From assembly GCA_965372355.1 (NCBI GenBank), contig CBDVBZ010000020.1, forward strand, positions 1-35,687: a stretch of DNA of 35,687 bases. Reading direction: 5' to 3'. The notes under the pieces are model-generated. The model did not search any database and was not told the origin of the DNA. It saw only the letters and a list, made by a program, of their open reading frames with translations. Made by a program: the position numbers and the translations under genes. The DNA comes from CBDVBZ01 sp965372355. Lineage in GTDB: Bacteria > Krumholzibacteriota > Krumholzibacteriia > WVZY01. Of this stretch, positions 23,306 through 31,500 are shown piece after piece; positions within the stretch are counted from its first letter, which is position 1, and each line of letters begins with the position of its first letter.

Positions 23306-25234
23306 GTGTCGGACAGCAAATACCAGATTCTGAAGCTTGTCGCCAAGGGGGGCACGGCGGTCCTGTACAGTGCGGTGCAGATCTCTCTTGACCGCGTCGT
23401 CGCAATCAAGAAACTCCACCAGCACCTCACAGAAGACGAGAACTTCACCAGGCGATTCGTCCTCGAAGCCAAGGCTGCTGCCTCGCTCGATCACGAGAAC
23501 ATCGTCAAGATCATCGACTTTGGCGTCGAGGACCACGCCTATCAGATCGTGATGGAGTTCATCGATGGCGAGAGCCTTCGCGGGATCCTCGACAAATGGA
23601 AGCAACTACCCAACGATGTCGCACTCGCCATCGTCTACCGCGTGTGCCAGGGACTGGAGCACGCGCACAACAAAGGCATCGTCCACCGCGATATCAAACC
23701 CGGCAACATCATGATCACCAATACCGGCCGGGTAAAGATCACCGATTTTGGTCTCGCGAAACTGACTCAGCAAACCACACAGCACACCGCCGACAATTCG
23801 ATTCTCGGCACGCCGCTGTACATGTCACCCGAACAGGCGTTCGGCGAGAGCGTTGATCATAGAAGCGATCTGTTCTCGCTGGGAACAACCCTTTACGAGA
23901 TGCTCACGGGTGTGCAGCCCTTTCGCGACGAGCACTACATGGCGGTCATTCAGAACATCATCAAAAAGAACGCTCCCCATCCTTCGAAGTTCAACGCGGA
24001 GATGCCACCGACGGTGCAGTCGCTGCTGGGCAAGGCGATGAACAAAAGCCGTGAAGCGAGGTTTCAGAGCGCTGGTGATTTCAAAAAAGCCATTGAGAAA
24101 GAACTCGGTCTACGCCGGCTGAAGGAGTCCGGGGAGAGTCTGCGACAGCTGCTCAACACCGAGGGAGAAACGATCGTGCTCCCGAAGACCATTGTCGGTC
24201 GTGCACGTCAACGCCGACTCCGGAGGGGGTTCATCGCGGCGCTGGTCACCGCTACCCTCTTTGGGGCGGCCGGGGCCGGCTACACACTGGGACCGCCGGC
24301 CATCCAGAAACAGATGCACAACGCCGTCGCGTGGGTCAGCGAAAAGGTCTCGTCGCCGCAAGAACCCGGCGACCACATGACCGCGAGCTCCGGCGATCTG
24401 ATGAATCCCTACGCCGCGGCCCTGGAACCCGACATCGCGGCTGTGCAGGCCGCACCCGATAGCAGTACCACGAAGACGGCGGACGCGAGCGCTGTCGAGA
24501 CACCCGAGGAACCGGTCGCCAAGAAGAACTCGGACGCCCAGCAACCCGCGCAGACCCCACCGCCACCGGCGGGGACAACCCCGGCGGGGACAACCCCGGC
24601 GGGGACAACCCCGGCGGGGACAACCCCGGCGGGGACAACCCCGGCGGAGGCAGCCCCGGCGGAGGCAGCCCCGGCGGAGGCAGCCCCGGTGGAAACCACT
24701 CCGGTGGCAACCGAGCCGGTGACAACCGAGCCGCCGCCTGCACCGGTCACCGCGCAGAAGACCGTGGAGCCCGAGGCGGAAGAGGCCCCGAAACCCGTCA
24801 AGGTCAGAACGGGCTGGCTGTCGGTAACGGCCACCCCATCGGCAGAGATCTACGTCGACGGAGAGTTTCGCGGAATGTCTCCCCCGGCGCTGAACATCGA
24901 GCTCCCGCGGGGATCGCATCGTTTACAGTGCAAGTTGCCGGGCTACAATTCCTACACGGAAACGGTATACATCACGGCCGGCGAGCTTTCGAACCGGAAT
25001 GTCGCGTTGAAGAAGCCACAAGGTTGGCTGAGCATAACGGCGACGGCGGGCGCCGAGGTATCTGTCGATGGCTCATTCGTGGGTGTAACACCATTGGGCA
25101 AGGGCCTCAAACTCGATGCGGGGGCCCATCAGGTGACGGTCAAGAAGGCTGGCTTCAACATGTGGAGCAACCAGATCACGATCAGAGCGGACGAGACCAT
25201 GCCACTCAACATCGTGCTGAGCCCTCTCTACTAG
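23306..25234 (+). CDS. Membrane Ser/Thr protein kinase with two PEGA domains
   Basis: This is a PknB-type kinase of 642 residues. The glycine loop is AKGGTAVLYSA, the ATP-anchoring Lys is 35 (VVAIKK), the helix-C Glu is about 54, the catalytic loop is HRDIKPGN (Asp129), the metal motif is DFG (Asp147) and the activation segment ends GTPLYMSPEQ. All catalytic residues are present. A single membrane helix lies at about 308-330. Outside the membrane comes a Pro/Thr/Ala-rich linker with AGTTP and AEAAP repeats, and then two PEGA domains (from 503 and 573) that are likely surface-binding modules. The GTG at 23306 has AGGTGA 7 nt upstream and begins 7 nt after the phosphoesterase stop. Its stop overlaps the convergent GT9 stop by 3 nt. 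Confidence 0.95.
   Translation: MSDSKYQILKLVAKGGTAVLYSAVQISLDRVVAIKKLHQHLTEDENFTRRFVLEAKAAASLDHENIVKIIDFGVEDHAYQIVMEFIDGESLRGILDKWKQLPNDVALAIVYRVCQGLEHAHNKGIVHRDIKPGNIMITNTGRVKITDFGLAKLTQQTTQHTADNSILGTPLYMSPEQAFGESVDHRSDLFSLGTTLYEMLTGVQPFRDEHYMAVIQNIIKKNAPHPSKFNAEMPPTVQSLLGKAMNKSREARFQSAGDFKKAIEKELGLRRLKESGESLRQLLNTEGETIVLPKTIVGRARQRRLRRGFIAALVTATLFGAAGAGYTLGPPAIQKQMHNAVAWVSEKVSSPQEPGDHMTASSGDLMNPYAAALEPDIAAVQAAPDSSTTKTADASAVETPEEPVAKKNSDAQQPAQTPPPPAGTTPAGTTPAGTTPAGTTPAGTTPAEAAPAEAAPAEAAPVETTPVATEPVTTEPPPAPVTAQKTVEPEAEEAPKPVKVRTGWLSVTATPSAEIYVDGEFRGMSPPALNIELPRGSHRLQCKLPGYNSYTETVYITAGELSNRNVALKKPQGWLSITATAGAEVSVDGSFVGVTPLGKGLKLDAGAHQVTVKKAGFNMWSNQITIRADETMPLNIVLSPLY
24569..24688 (+). repeat. 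15-bp tandem repeats encoding AGTTP and AEAAP in the kinase linker
   Basis: Five copies of a 15-bp unit encoding AGTTP (24569-24643) are followed by three copies encoding AEAAP (24644-24688). The units are in frame and nearly identical at DNA level, so copy number should vary easily. They lengthen a flexible, extracytoplasmic linker. Confidence 0.95.
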
Positions 25235-26343
25235 ACACCCCTCTTCCTTTCCATAATCGAGAGAGCCCGTTCGAAAACCTCGGTCGGGCGAAGCCCGGCG
25301 AGGCTGCCATCCTCCGACCGGACGATGTGCAGACTCGGGCAGCGGGGCGCCCACCGCGAGGGGTCCGTCGGACCGAACACGGCCAGCGTACGCGCTCCGG
25401 CGGCTCCGGCAACGTGCATGACCCCGGTGTCGTTACAAAGAACGAGGTCACACCCCTGCATGACGGCGGCGACATCACCGATCGAGCGCCCCCTGAGCAC
25501 GGTGTGCTGCGGGCTGGCCAGGCGGCAGAATCTCTCGACCGGCTCCGCATCCCGCGGGCCCTCGATAACAATCAGGCTCAGGCGAATCCGATCGGCAAGC
25601 AGGTTGACGACCTCGGCGAAACGTTCGGGCGGCCAGATGTTCTCGGCTTTGCCCGCCCCGGGATGGACGGCGAGCCTGGTCGTGCCCGGTTCGGAGTTGC
25701 CTTCCACGAACGCGTTTGCCCATCTCTTCTCCGATTCCGTCGGGACGAGCAGCGGCGAGATATCGTCGGTGCGGATTCCCAGCGCGGCGAGTGGGTAGAG
25801 GTTGTGCTCGGCCTCATTCATATTATCGAGCTCACGCTGTGACGGAAGCGGCAGTTCGAAGTGATAGAACGCCTCGCTCATTTTGTTTCCGAACGGGGCG
25901 GATGTAGAGCCCACGCGCCAGCGGCTCCCCGATATCAGCCCGAGCATCGCGCTGGTGAACGAGAATGACACGGTGTGGAGAACGATCACGATATCGTGCC
26001 GTGCCCGCCGCATTTCCCGGATCATCGCAGACCAGCTCAACGGGTTTCGTGGATTGTAGGTCAGGACCCTGTCCACATAGGGATTGCCGAGCATCACATC
26101 GCGGTTGATTCGACCGGTCAGCAATGTCACCTCGACGTCGGGTATCGATTCCTTGATCGCCCGCAGCGCGGGCACGGCAAGCAGCATATCGCCCATCTGA
26201 TTGTGCTGACGGATGACAAGGATACGCTTCGGTGGTGTGGCGAGGAGTTCGTCACGCGTCGCGGACGGCGTATTCACAACGCTGGTCAGGACCTCCACGA
26301 GCAGCCGCTTGCCCTCGGTCTCTATGGTCTTGATGACTCCCAT
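25231..26343 (-). CDS. Glycosyltransferase family 9 (heptosyltransferase-like)
   Basis: GT9 enzymes add heptose from ADP-heptose to the lipopolysaccharide core at the inner face of the membrane. The 370-residue protein has ILVIRQHNQMGDMLLAVPALRAIK at its first Rossmann domain (acceptor side), later HPGAGKAENIWPPERFAEVV, and the nucleotide-sugar signature CNDTGVMHVAGAAG followed by FGPTDPSRWAPR. The sugar and acceptor cannot be assigned. The ATG at 26343 is chosen; the frame stays open 31 codons further but only through a dispersed repeat. It is downstream of rsgA on the same strand. Its stop codon shares a CTAG with the convergent kinase stop. Confidence 0.9.
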   Translation of the reverse strand: MGVIKTIETEGKRLLVEVLTSVVNTPSATRDELLATPPKRILVIRQHNQMGDMLLAVPALRAIKESIPDVEVTLLTGRINRDVMLGNPYVDRVLTYNPRNPLSWSAMIREMRRARHDIVIVLHTVSFSFTSAMLGLISGSRWRVGSTSAPFGNKMSEAFYHFELPLPSQRELDNMNEAEHNLYPLAALGIRTDDISPLLVPTESEKRWANAFVEGNSEPGTTRLAVHPGAGKAENIWPPERFAEVVNLLADRIRLSLIVIEGPRDAEPVERFCRLASPQHTVLRGRSIGDVAAVMQGCDLVLCNDTGVMHVAGAAGARTLAVFGPTDPSRWAPRCPSLHIVRSEDGSLAGLRPTEVFERALSIMERKRGV

Positions 26344-26373
26344 TGTCTCTCTTTGGGGTGCGAGGACGACCGA

Positions 26374-26530
26374 GGGATTGCGTGAGCAACCCATTCGCAG
26401 GAGCGAGCCCTCTGCGAGGACAGGCGAAGGATCCACCGCGGGTGGCGCCGGAGGCGCGCCGCGCTCAGCTCTGGCGAGCGCGGCCCGCGGTTAGCCGAGC
26501 GAAGCGGGCGACGGGTAGTGAACGCAACCC
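26374..26530. repeat. Palindromic GC-rich repeat (copy B)
   Basis: The core 26429-26510 matches copy A (GGCGCCGGAGGCGC and GGTTAGCCGAGCGAAG). The outer arms GGGATTGCGTGAGCAACCC (26374-26392) and GGGTAGTGAACGCAACCC (26513-26530) are diverged inverses of each other. It occupies the space between rsgA and the GT9 gene. The ends are approximate. Confidence 0.65.
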
Positions 26531-26553
26531 GAGGGAGTACCGAGCACAGCATC

Positions 26554-27486
26554 TTAGTACCGTCCTTTGGCACGACGCTCGACATCGGCGAGCATGTCCA
26601 GGTAGCTCTTGTAGCGTGACGGATGGATCGTGCCCTCCTCGTGCGCCGTTTTGACCTCGCACCCCGGCTCGTGGGAATGCGTACACGGTCGAAAGCGGCA
26701 CGAGTCCAAATGCTCCCTGAACTCGGGAAAGCACTGGGCCAGACCCGCGGGTTCCGTCCCCGGATAACCGAACGTCTGCATCCCCGGAGTATCGGCGACA
26801 TAGCTACCCTTGAGCGGATAGAGCTGAGAGAAGGTCGTCGTGTGCCGCCCCCTCCCCGTCTTGCCCGCGACACGCCTGACCTTGAGGTTCAACGTGTCAT
26901 CGATCCGGTTGAGCAGCGAGCTCTTGCCAACGCCGGACTGACCGACGAAGGCATATGTCCCGCCCGTGAGCAGCGCCTCGATCTGGTCGATCCCTTCGCC
27001 GGTCTCGGCGCTGGTTTGCAGGACGGGGTAGCCTATGGACGTGTAGATCCCGAGGAATCCCTCGATTTCGTCCCCTTGCTTGAGCATGTCGATCTTGTTG
27101 AGACAAACGGTGATGTCGTTGTGCCCCCGCTCCGCGGACACAAGGACACGGTCGAGAAAACCGGGGTTGAGCTTTGGGGCATGGAGCGAGACGATGACGA
27201 TCAGCTTGTCGATGTTGGCCACGATGATCTTCTCGGTGGCGTCACGCCCGCCCGCCCAGCGGGACAGCCAGGTTCGCCTGGGCAGAAGATCTTCGATCGT
27301 TCCCTGAGCGCCGACCGCCTCGGGCGGGGCGACCTCGACCCCATCGCCGGCGACCACATGGATCAACCGCGATTTCTGTCGGAACCTCCCCCGAAGCACG
27401 GTGGGGACCAGAGTGCCGTCCACGTCGACCCAGATCTCGTGACCGGTGACTCTGACAACAACGCCTTGAACTCGATCTCGTCCCAT
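26554..27486 (-). CDS. rsgA: Ribosome small subunit GTPase RsgA
   Basis: RsgA is a circularly permuted GTPase that checks late 30S subunit assembly. Its OB-fold N-terminus (GVVVRVTGHEIWVDVDG) is followed by the G-motifs in permuted order: NKID (130-133), the P-loop GQSGVGKSS (182-190), the switch GRGRHTTTF and DTPG. The C-terminal zinc domain has CRFRPCTHSHEPGC. At 310 residues it is of normal length. The ATG at 27486 is the first in frame. It is divergent from the PTS IIA gene across 107 nt. A palindromic repeat separates it from the downstream GT9 gene. Confidence 0.96.
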   Translation of the reverse strand: MGRDRVQGVVVRVTGHEIWVDVDGTLVPTVLRGRFRQKSRLIHVVAGDGVEVAPPEAVGAQGTIEDLLPRRTWLSRWAGGRDATEKIIVANIDKLIVIVSLHAPKLNPGFLDRVLVSAERGHNDITVCLNKIDMLKQGDEIEGFLGIYTSIGYPVLQTSAETGEGIDQIEALLTGGTYAFVGQSGVGKSSLLNRIDDTLNLKVRRVAGKTGRGRHTTTFSQLYPLKGSYVADTPGMQTFGYPGTEPAGLAQCFPEFREHLDSCRFRPCTHSHEPGCEVKTAHEEGTIHPSRYKSYLDMLADVERRAKGRY

Positions 27487-27593
27487 TCTGGGGTCAGATG
27501 GTACCGCAAATTCTCGGAATTGTCTTTTTTAGTATTGTGGTACCCCTGGATTTCTGGTAGGTTACAGGCTGTCTGAAGGATCACACCTTCCGA

Positions 27594-28052
27594 ATGAAGC
27601 CAGAAGAACTTGCAGAATTTTTTCAAGAGTCTCTCTGCATCTTCAATCTCGAATCGCCCGACAAACGCGGCGTGCTCAATGAGATGGTTGATTGTATCAG
27701 CCGCGAGTACGGCCTGAAGGACAAGGACCTGATTCTGGAGATGTTGATGAACAGAGAGAGTCTGGGCAGCACCGCGATCGGAAAGGGTGTGGCGTTTCCG
27801 CACGGTCGCTCCATCGCTGTCCAGGAGTTGACACTGCTCTTCGCTCGCTCGGAAAACGGCGTAGAATTCGATGCGTTGGATAAGAAACCGACGCATCTTT
27901 TTTTTCTGATCATTGCCCCCCCTCAGGACAAAGAGAACCTCTACTTGCAAGTGCTCGGGCATCTGGTCGAGTTGATCAAGACATCCTCGTTTCGTCAGAA
28001 ACTCATCGAGGCGGCGGACTTCGAGATGCTCAACGCCGCACTCAGGAGTTAG
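27594..28052 (+). CDS. PTS EIIA (PtsN/fructose-type) domain protein
   Basis: This 152-residue single-domain protein is of the EIIA-Fru/Ntr family. The phospho-acceptor His is His70 in GVAFPHGRS, and the usual NRESLGSTAIGKG precedes it. Standing alone without IIB or IIC, it is more likely a regulatory phosphocarrier like PtsN than a sugar transporter part. No strong Shine-Dalgarno is seen: a GAAGG (27575-27579) lies 14 nt before the ATG and can pair with CCTTC (27586-27590), so the start region may be folded. The zinc-ribbon gene follows after 4 nt. A large sigma-54 activator follows, which fits the usual link of PtsN-type proteins with rpoN regions, although rpoN is not here. Confidence 0.9.
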   Translation: MKPEELAEFFQESLCIFNLESPDKRGVLNEMVDCISREYGLKDKDLILEMLMNRESLGSTAIGKGVAFPHGRSIAVQELTLLFARSENGVEFDALDKKPTHLFFLIIAPPQDKENLYLQVLGHLVELIKTSSFRQKLIEAADFEMLNAALRS

Positions 28053-28056
28053 CGCA

Positions 28057-28410
28057 ATGGAACAGCTCGACGAACAAATGAAACTGCTAGTCGCGCTTCA
28101 GGATCTCGATCTGATGATTCGCGAGGCCGAAGACAGTGATACATCGACCGAGATGAAGCAGATGGGGTTCAAACTCGAGGGTATCAAAAAGCTGCAGGAG
28201 GCGAGAACCAACCTGGCCAAGCGCCTTCGCCCGCAGTTGCTCAACCGCTACGAGCGTCTTTCCAAGTCCTACGGGCGCGCCGTAGTCCCCGTGACCAGCA
28301 ACCTGTGTCTCGGATGCTTTTCGACCCTTCCCACCTCTTACCCCTCTTTGAAAACCAAGAACACACTGCTCACGTGCGAGAACTGCGGCCGGATCCTCTA
28401 CTTCACCTGA
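28057..28410 (+). CDS. Short C4 zinc-ribbon protein with coiled coil
   Basis: This 117-residue protein has an N-terminal helical region (LLVALQDLDLMIREAEDSD) and a C-terminal zinc ribbon with two CxxC pairs (CLGCF and CENCGRILYFT). It resembles the C-terminal half of the COG1579-like zinc-ribbon proteins, which are usually about 240 residues with a long coiled coil. Here the coil is about half that length, so it is a shortened form rather than a broken one. The ATG at 28057 has AGGAG 8 nt upstream and follows the PTS gene by 4 nt. Nucleic-acid binding is plausible but unproven. Confidence 0.85.
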   Translation: MEQLDEQMKLLVALQDLDLMIREAEDSDTSTEMKQMGFKLEGIKKLQEARTNLAKRLRPQLLNRYERLSKSYGRAVVPVTSNLCLGCFSTLPTSYPSLKTKNTLLTCENCGRILYFT

Positions 28411-28436
28411 ACCTCGATACGCCCCGGTAGATTTGC

Positions 28437-28475
28437 TTGATTGCCACCCCCATGTTGGGTAAAATGGTTTTACCC
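28437..28475 (+). promoter_or_regulatory. Sigma-70 promoter with palindromic operator for the sigma-54 activator gene
   Basis: TTGATT (28437-28442), a 17-nt spacer and TAAAAT (28460-28465) make a strong sigma-70 promoter. A perfect inverted repeat, GGGTAAAA (28457-28464) and TTTTACCC (28468-28475), covers the -10 box, as a repressor or autoregulatory site would. The gene begins about 45 nt later with a GGAGG Shine-Dalgarno. Confidence 0.6.
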
Positions 28476-28515
28476 GTAAAATTTCTTTACATTCCGTCGG
28501 TGGACGGAGGTCCTT

Positions 28516-31500
28516 ATGTCATCGTCAGTTCCGTCGTTTTCCTATCGGCGAAATCTCGAGCCGATCGCCGATGAGATCCGGGTGGGCACGTGGCGGATCT
28601 CGCCGCTGGTTGATCTGGTCAGCGAGAAGCGGTTTCTTCTGTTTGCCCGCAAGTCCCGCGCGCAAGGCCGGCTCCTCCCCAGTATCCTCACATTTCGCAG
28701 CACGGCCGCCACGGTGATCGCGCCGTCGAGCTGTCCGGAGACCCTGTCGACAACCATCGAGGGCGACTGCGCCGAGTTTCTCACCGACTATTTCGATGTT
28801 CTGACACCCGACACGATTCAGGAAGACGAACTGCCGCATCTGTTCGAGTCGGTTCTCCGGACGCTGGGCAGCTTCGACAAACATGATTTCGTTTGCGGAG
28901 ATCTCTTTGCTCAGGCCATCGGACGAGGGTCGAACCAGTCGTATTGGCTGCTGCCCAACGCATACATACTCCCGCACTTCTCCGGCGAGAGCAGCCCGAC
29001 GCCGGTGGTGGAGCTGACCGTCGATCCCCGCTCGAACCGGAGCTTATTCGATCCTTCCCAAGGGGTGGAAGGACAGCTCCTGCACGCCGCACTTATCGCG
29101 AAGCTCATTGGCAGCGTTCTCGCGCGCTCGACCGTTGAGGCCGCTCCGAAGCCCGAGGAGCCCGAGGGGTTTGCGCAGCGTCTGGCAGAGACCGCCGAGG
29201 CGATATCGAGGCGAGAGATCACCGATGTCGCAGCAACGTACCGGGCGATCTTCGGGCGTGATATGGACACCGAGCGTCCGGCACGGTCTCGAACGGTTCC
29301 GGACCCGACTGAGGACCCGTCGTCCCAAAACCACATCCAGGCGGTGCTGGATCACACAACAGTCGATGGATCGGTCACGTTGATACAGGGAGACTCCCAC
29401 ACGGGCAACAGCAGGATCATCGAGGGTGTCAGAACCCGTTTGAATCGATCCCAGGAGGTCGAGGTGGTGTCTCTCGATGAATGGGACCTTTTCGGCCTGT
29501 CCTGGAAGAAGATCGCCCGCAGCAAATCGACGGGGCGTACCGTGTGGCTCGTCGACGACATCGATGAAAAGGCGCTAGCGTACTCTGATGTCTCATCGGC
29601 GATGCTCGAATCATCCGCGTTCCCAAAGGGTGCGTTCGTCATGAGCGTCCGCTCCGCGGACCTCGGCGACGAGTTGGAGGAGTGGGCCGCGAGACTCCGC
29701 ACCAGTCGCGGAGACCGGTACCACGAGATCCTGATGCAACGCGAGGACGCACATGATGACGATGCGGCGCTGGCATCGTTTCTTCGCTCCGCGATCCTCG
29801 AGGTCGGCCACGACGCGGTCAAAGAGGAGGATGGCAAACCCAAGAAACTGATCAAGCGTTTCCTCGGTTGTGTAAAACCAGAGGAACGTCAGCTTCTGGA
29901 ATTCATGTCGGTGGCCCGTTTCGCGATGCCGCTGGATCTGGTTCTCACAGTGTTTTCCGAGTCCAGCCGCGAGACATGCCGCACGATCCTGCGCCTCACG
30001 TCATTGGGTTGTCTGGAGCTTGTCTATCGCACGTTACCTGCAAAAAGCCTGGTATCGCTCTTTCTAAGAATCCGCACAACCGCTTTGAGGCGGTTGATCT
30101 ACGGAAGCGTTGCCGCGCAGAGGCGAAGAAAACTGCACCGGACGGTTGCGCTGCTGGCGGAGCAGCAGGATGGCTTTCCCAAGTACATGCTTCTCTACCA
30201 CTGTCTGCAATCGAAGGAAGAGGGCCTTTGTTCGCACCACGCCATCGCCTACTTGAAGGGGACGCGGACGGATCATCGGCATCCCTATCTCGTGGCGCTC
30301 TGTGTAGCACTGGCGCAGAACAAAGGGCTGGATACCGCCCCGTTCCCAGACCGGATTCTGGCGAACCATGAACTGAGTGTCGATCTCGTCCGTGAGGGTC
30401 GCGGAGATGACGCCGAGGAGCTGCTCCGTCAATCGCTCGAGCTGATCGACAACGCGGAGGAAGACCAGAGGCTCAAGAACGCCCCGCGTCTGAGCGCCAC
30501 GTTCCGACTGCTGGCGGATCGTTGGGAAGCCCGGGGTAAGTTCAAACAAGCGCTGGCGTTGCTCGAACAGGCACACGAGGATCTTCAGTCGGCGTTGTCG
30601 ATTCCCGATCAGGCCCAACTGTTGAACGATATCGGTTGGCTGCAGTACCGGCTTGGCGACTATACAAAATCGATGGACTCCTGCCGGCTGAGTTTGAACA
30701 CGCTCAGCGCTGCCCAGTATCCGCTCATCGTTTCTCAGGCCCTCAATCTGATGGGTGTCGTGCACTTCAATACAAGCCGCTACGACGAGGCCATCTCGTA
30801 TTACGAGCAGGGCGCCTATCTGCGTGAGCGCGCCGGCGATGAGAACGCGCTGGCGGCCAGTTTCAACAATCTCGCCCTTGCTTACCAGAGCAAGAGCGAG
30901 TTCGAGAAGGCGTTCGACTACCACAGCAGGAGTCTCAAGTTGAAGAAGCGGCGCCAGAACAAGGCGGGGATGGCCGCCGGTTATCTCAACCTCGCTTTTC
31001 TCCACCTGGAGGCACGCAACTTCCGGGAGGCCGAGCAGAAATGTCGGGACAGCCTTGCGATCTGTGAGGAGCTCGGGCACGCACAGCTCGCGGCGGAGAA
31101 CTACACGACGCTCGGGGACATCGCTTTGGAAGACGGCGATTTCGAAAAGGCCGAACATCACTACCAGGAGTCGCGACAGATATCCACCCGGAGTGCGGCA
31201 ATCAACGAGGAGATGGGCGCGCTTCGTCGTCTGTCTTCGCTCTGCACCAAACGCGGTCGTTTCGATGAGGCCCGCGATCATGCCGAAGCCGCTTTTGCCC
31301 TCGTTCAGCGCATCGGCTCGAAGTATGAGTATGCCCAGATCGAGGTTGTTTTGGGAGACCTCGACCGAGAGCAGGGCCACCACCCCGCGGCGCTCGAGCA
31401 CTACGAAAAAGCCTCGGCACAGTTCACAGCGCTTTCCAAGTACCGTCTGGCAGCAACCGTTCTATCCAAGATTGGTTTGATACACACGACAACGGGCGAC

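Noticed and set aside
26344..26436. N-terminal extension of the GT9 protein
   Set aside because: The open frame passes through the repeat element and lacks GT9 similarity; the ATG at 26343 is preferred.
30064..31401. Long minus-strand open frame of 445 codons inside the activator gene
   Set aside because: It lies antisense to the TPR region of a clearly coding gene and has no recognisable domain; GC-rich codon bias opens antisense frames.
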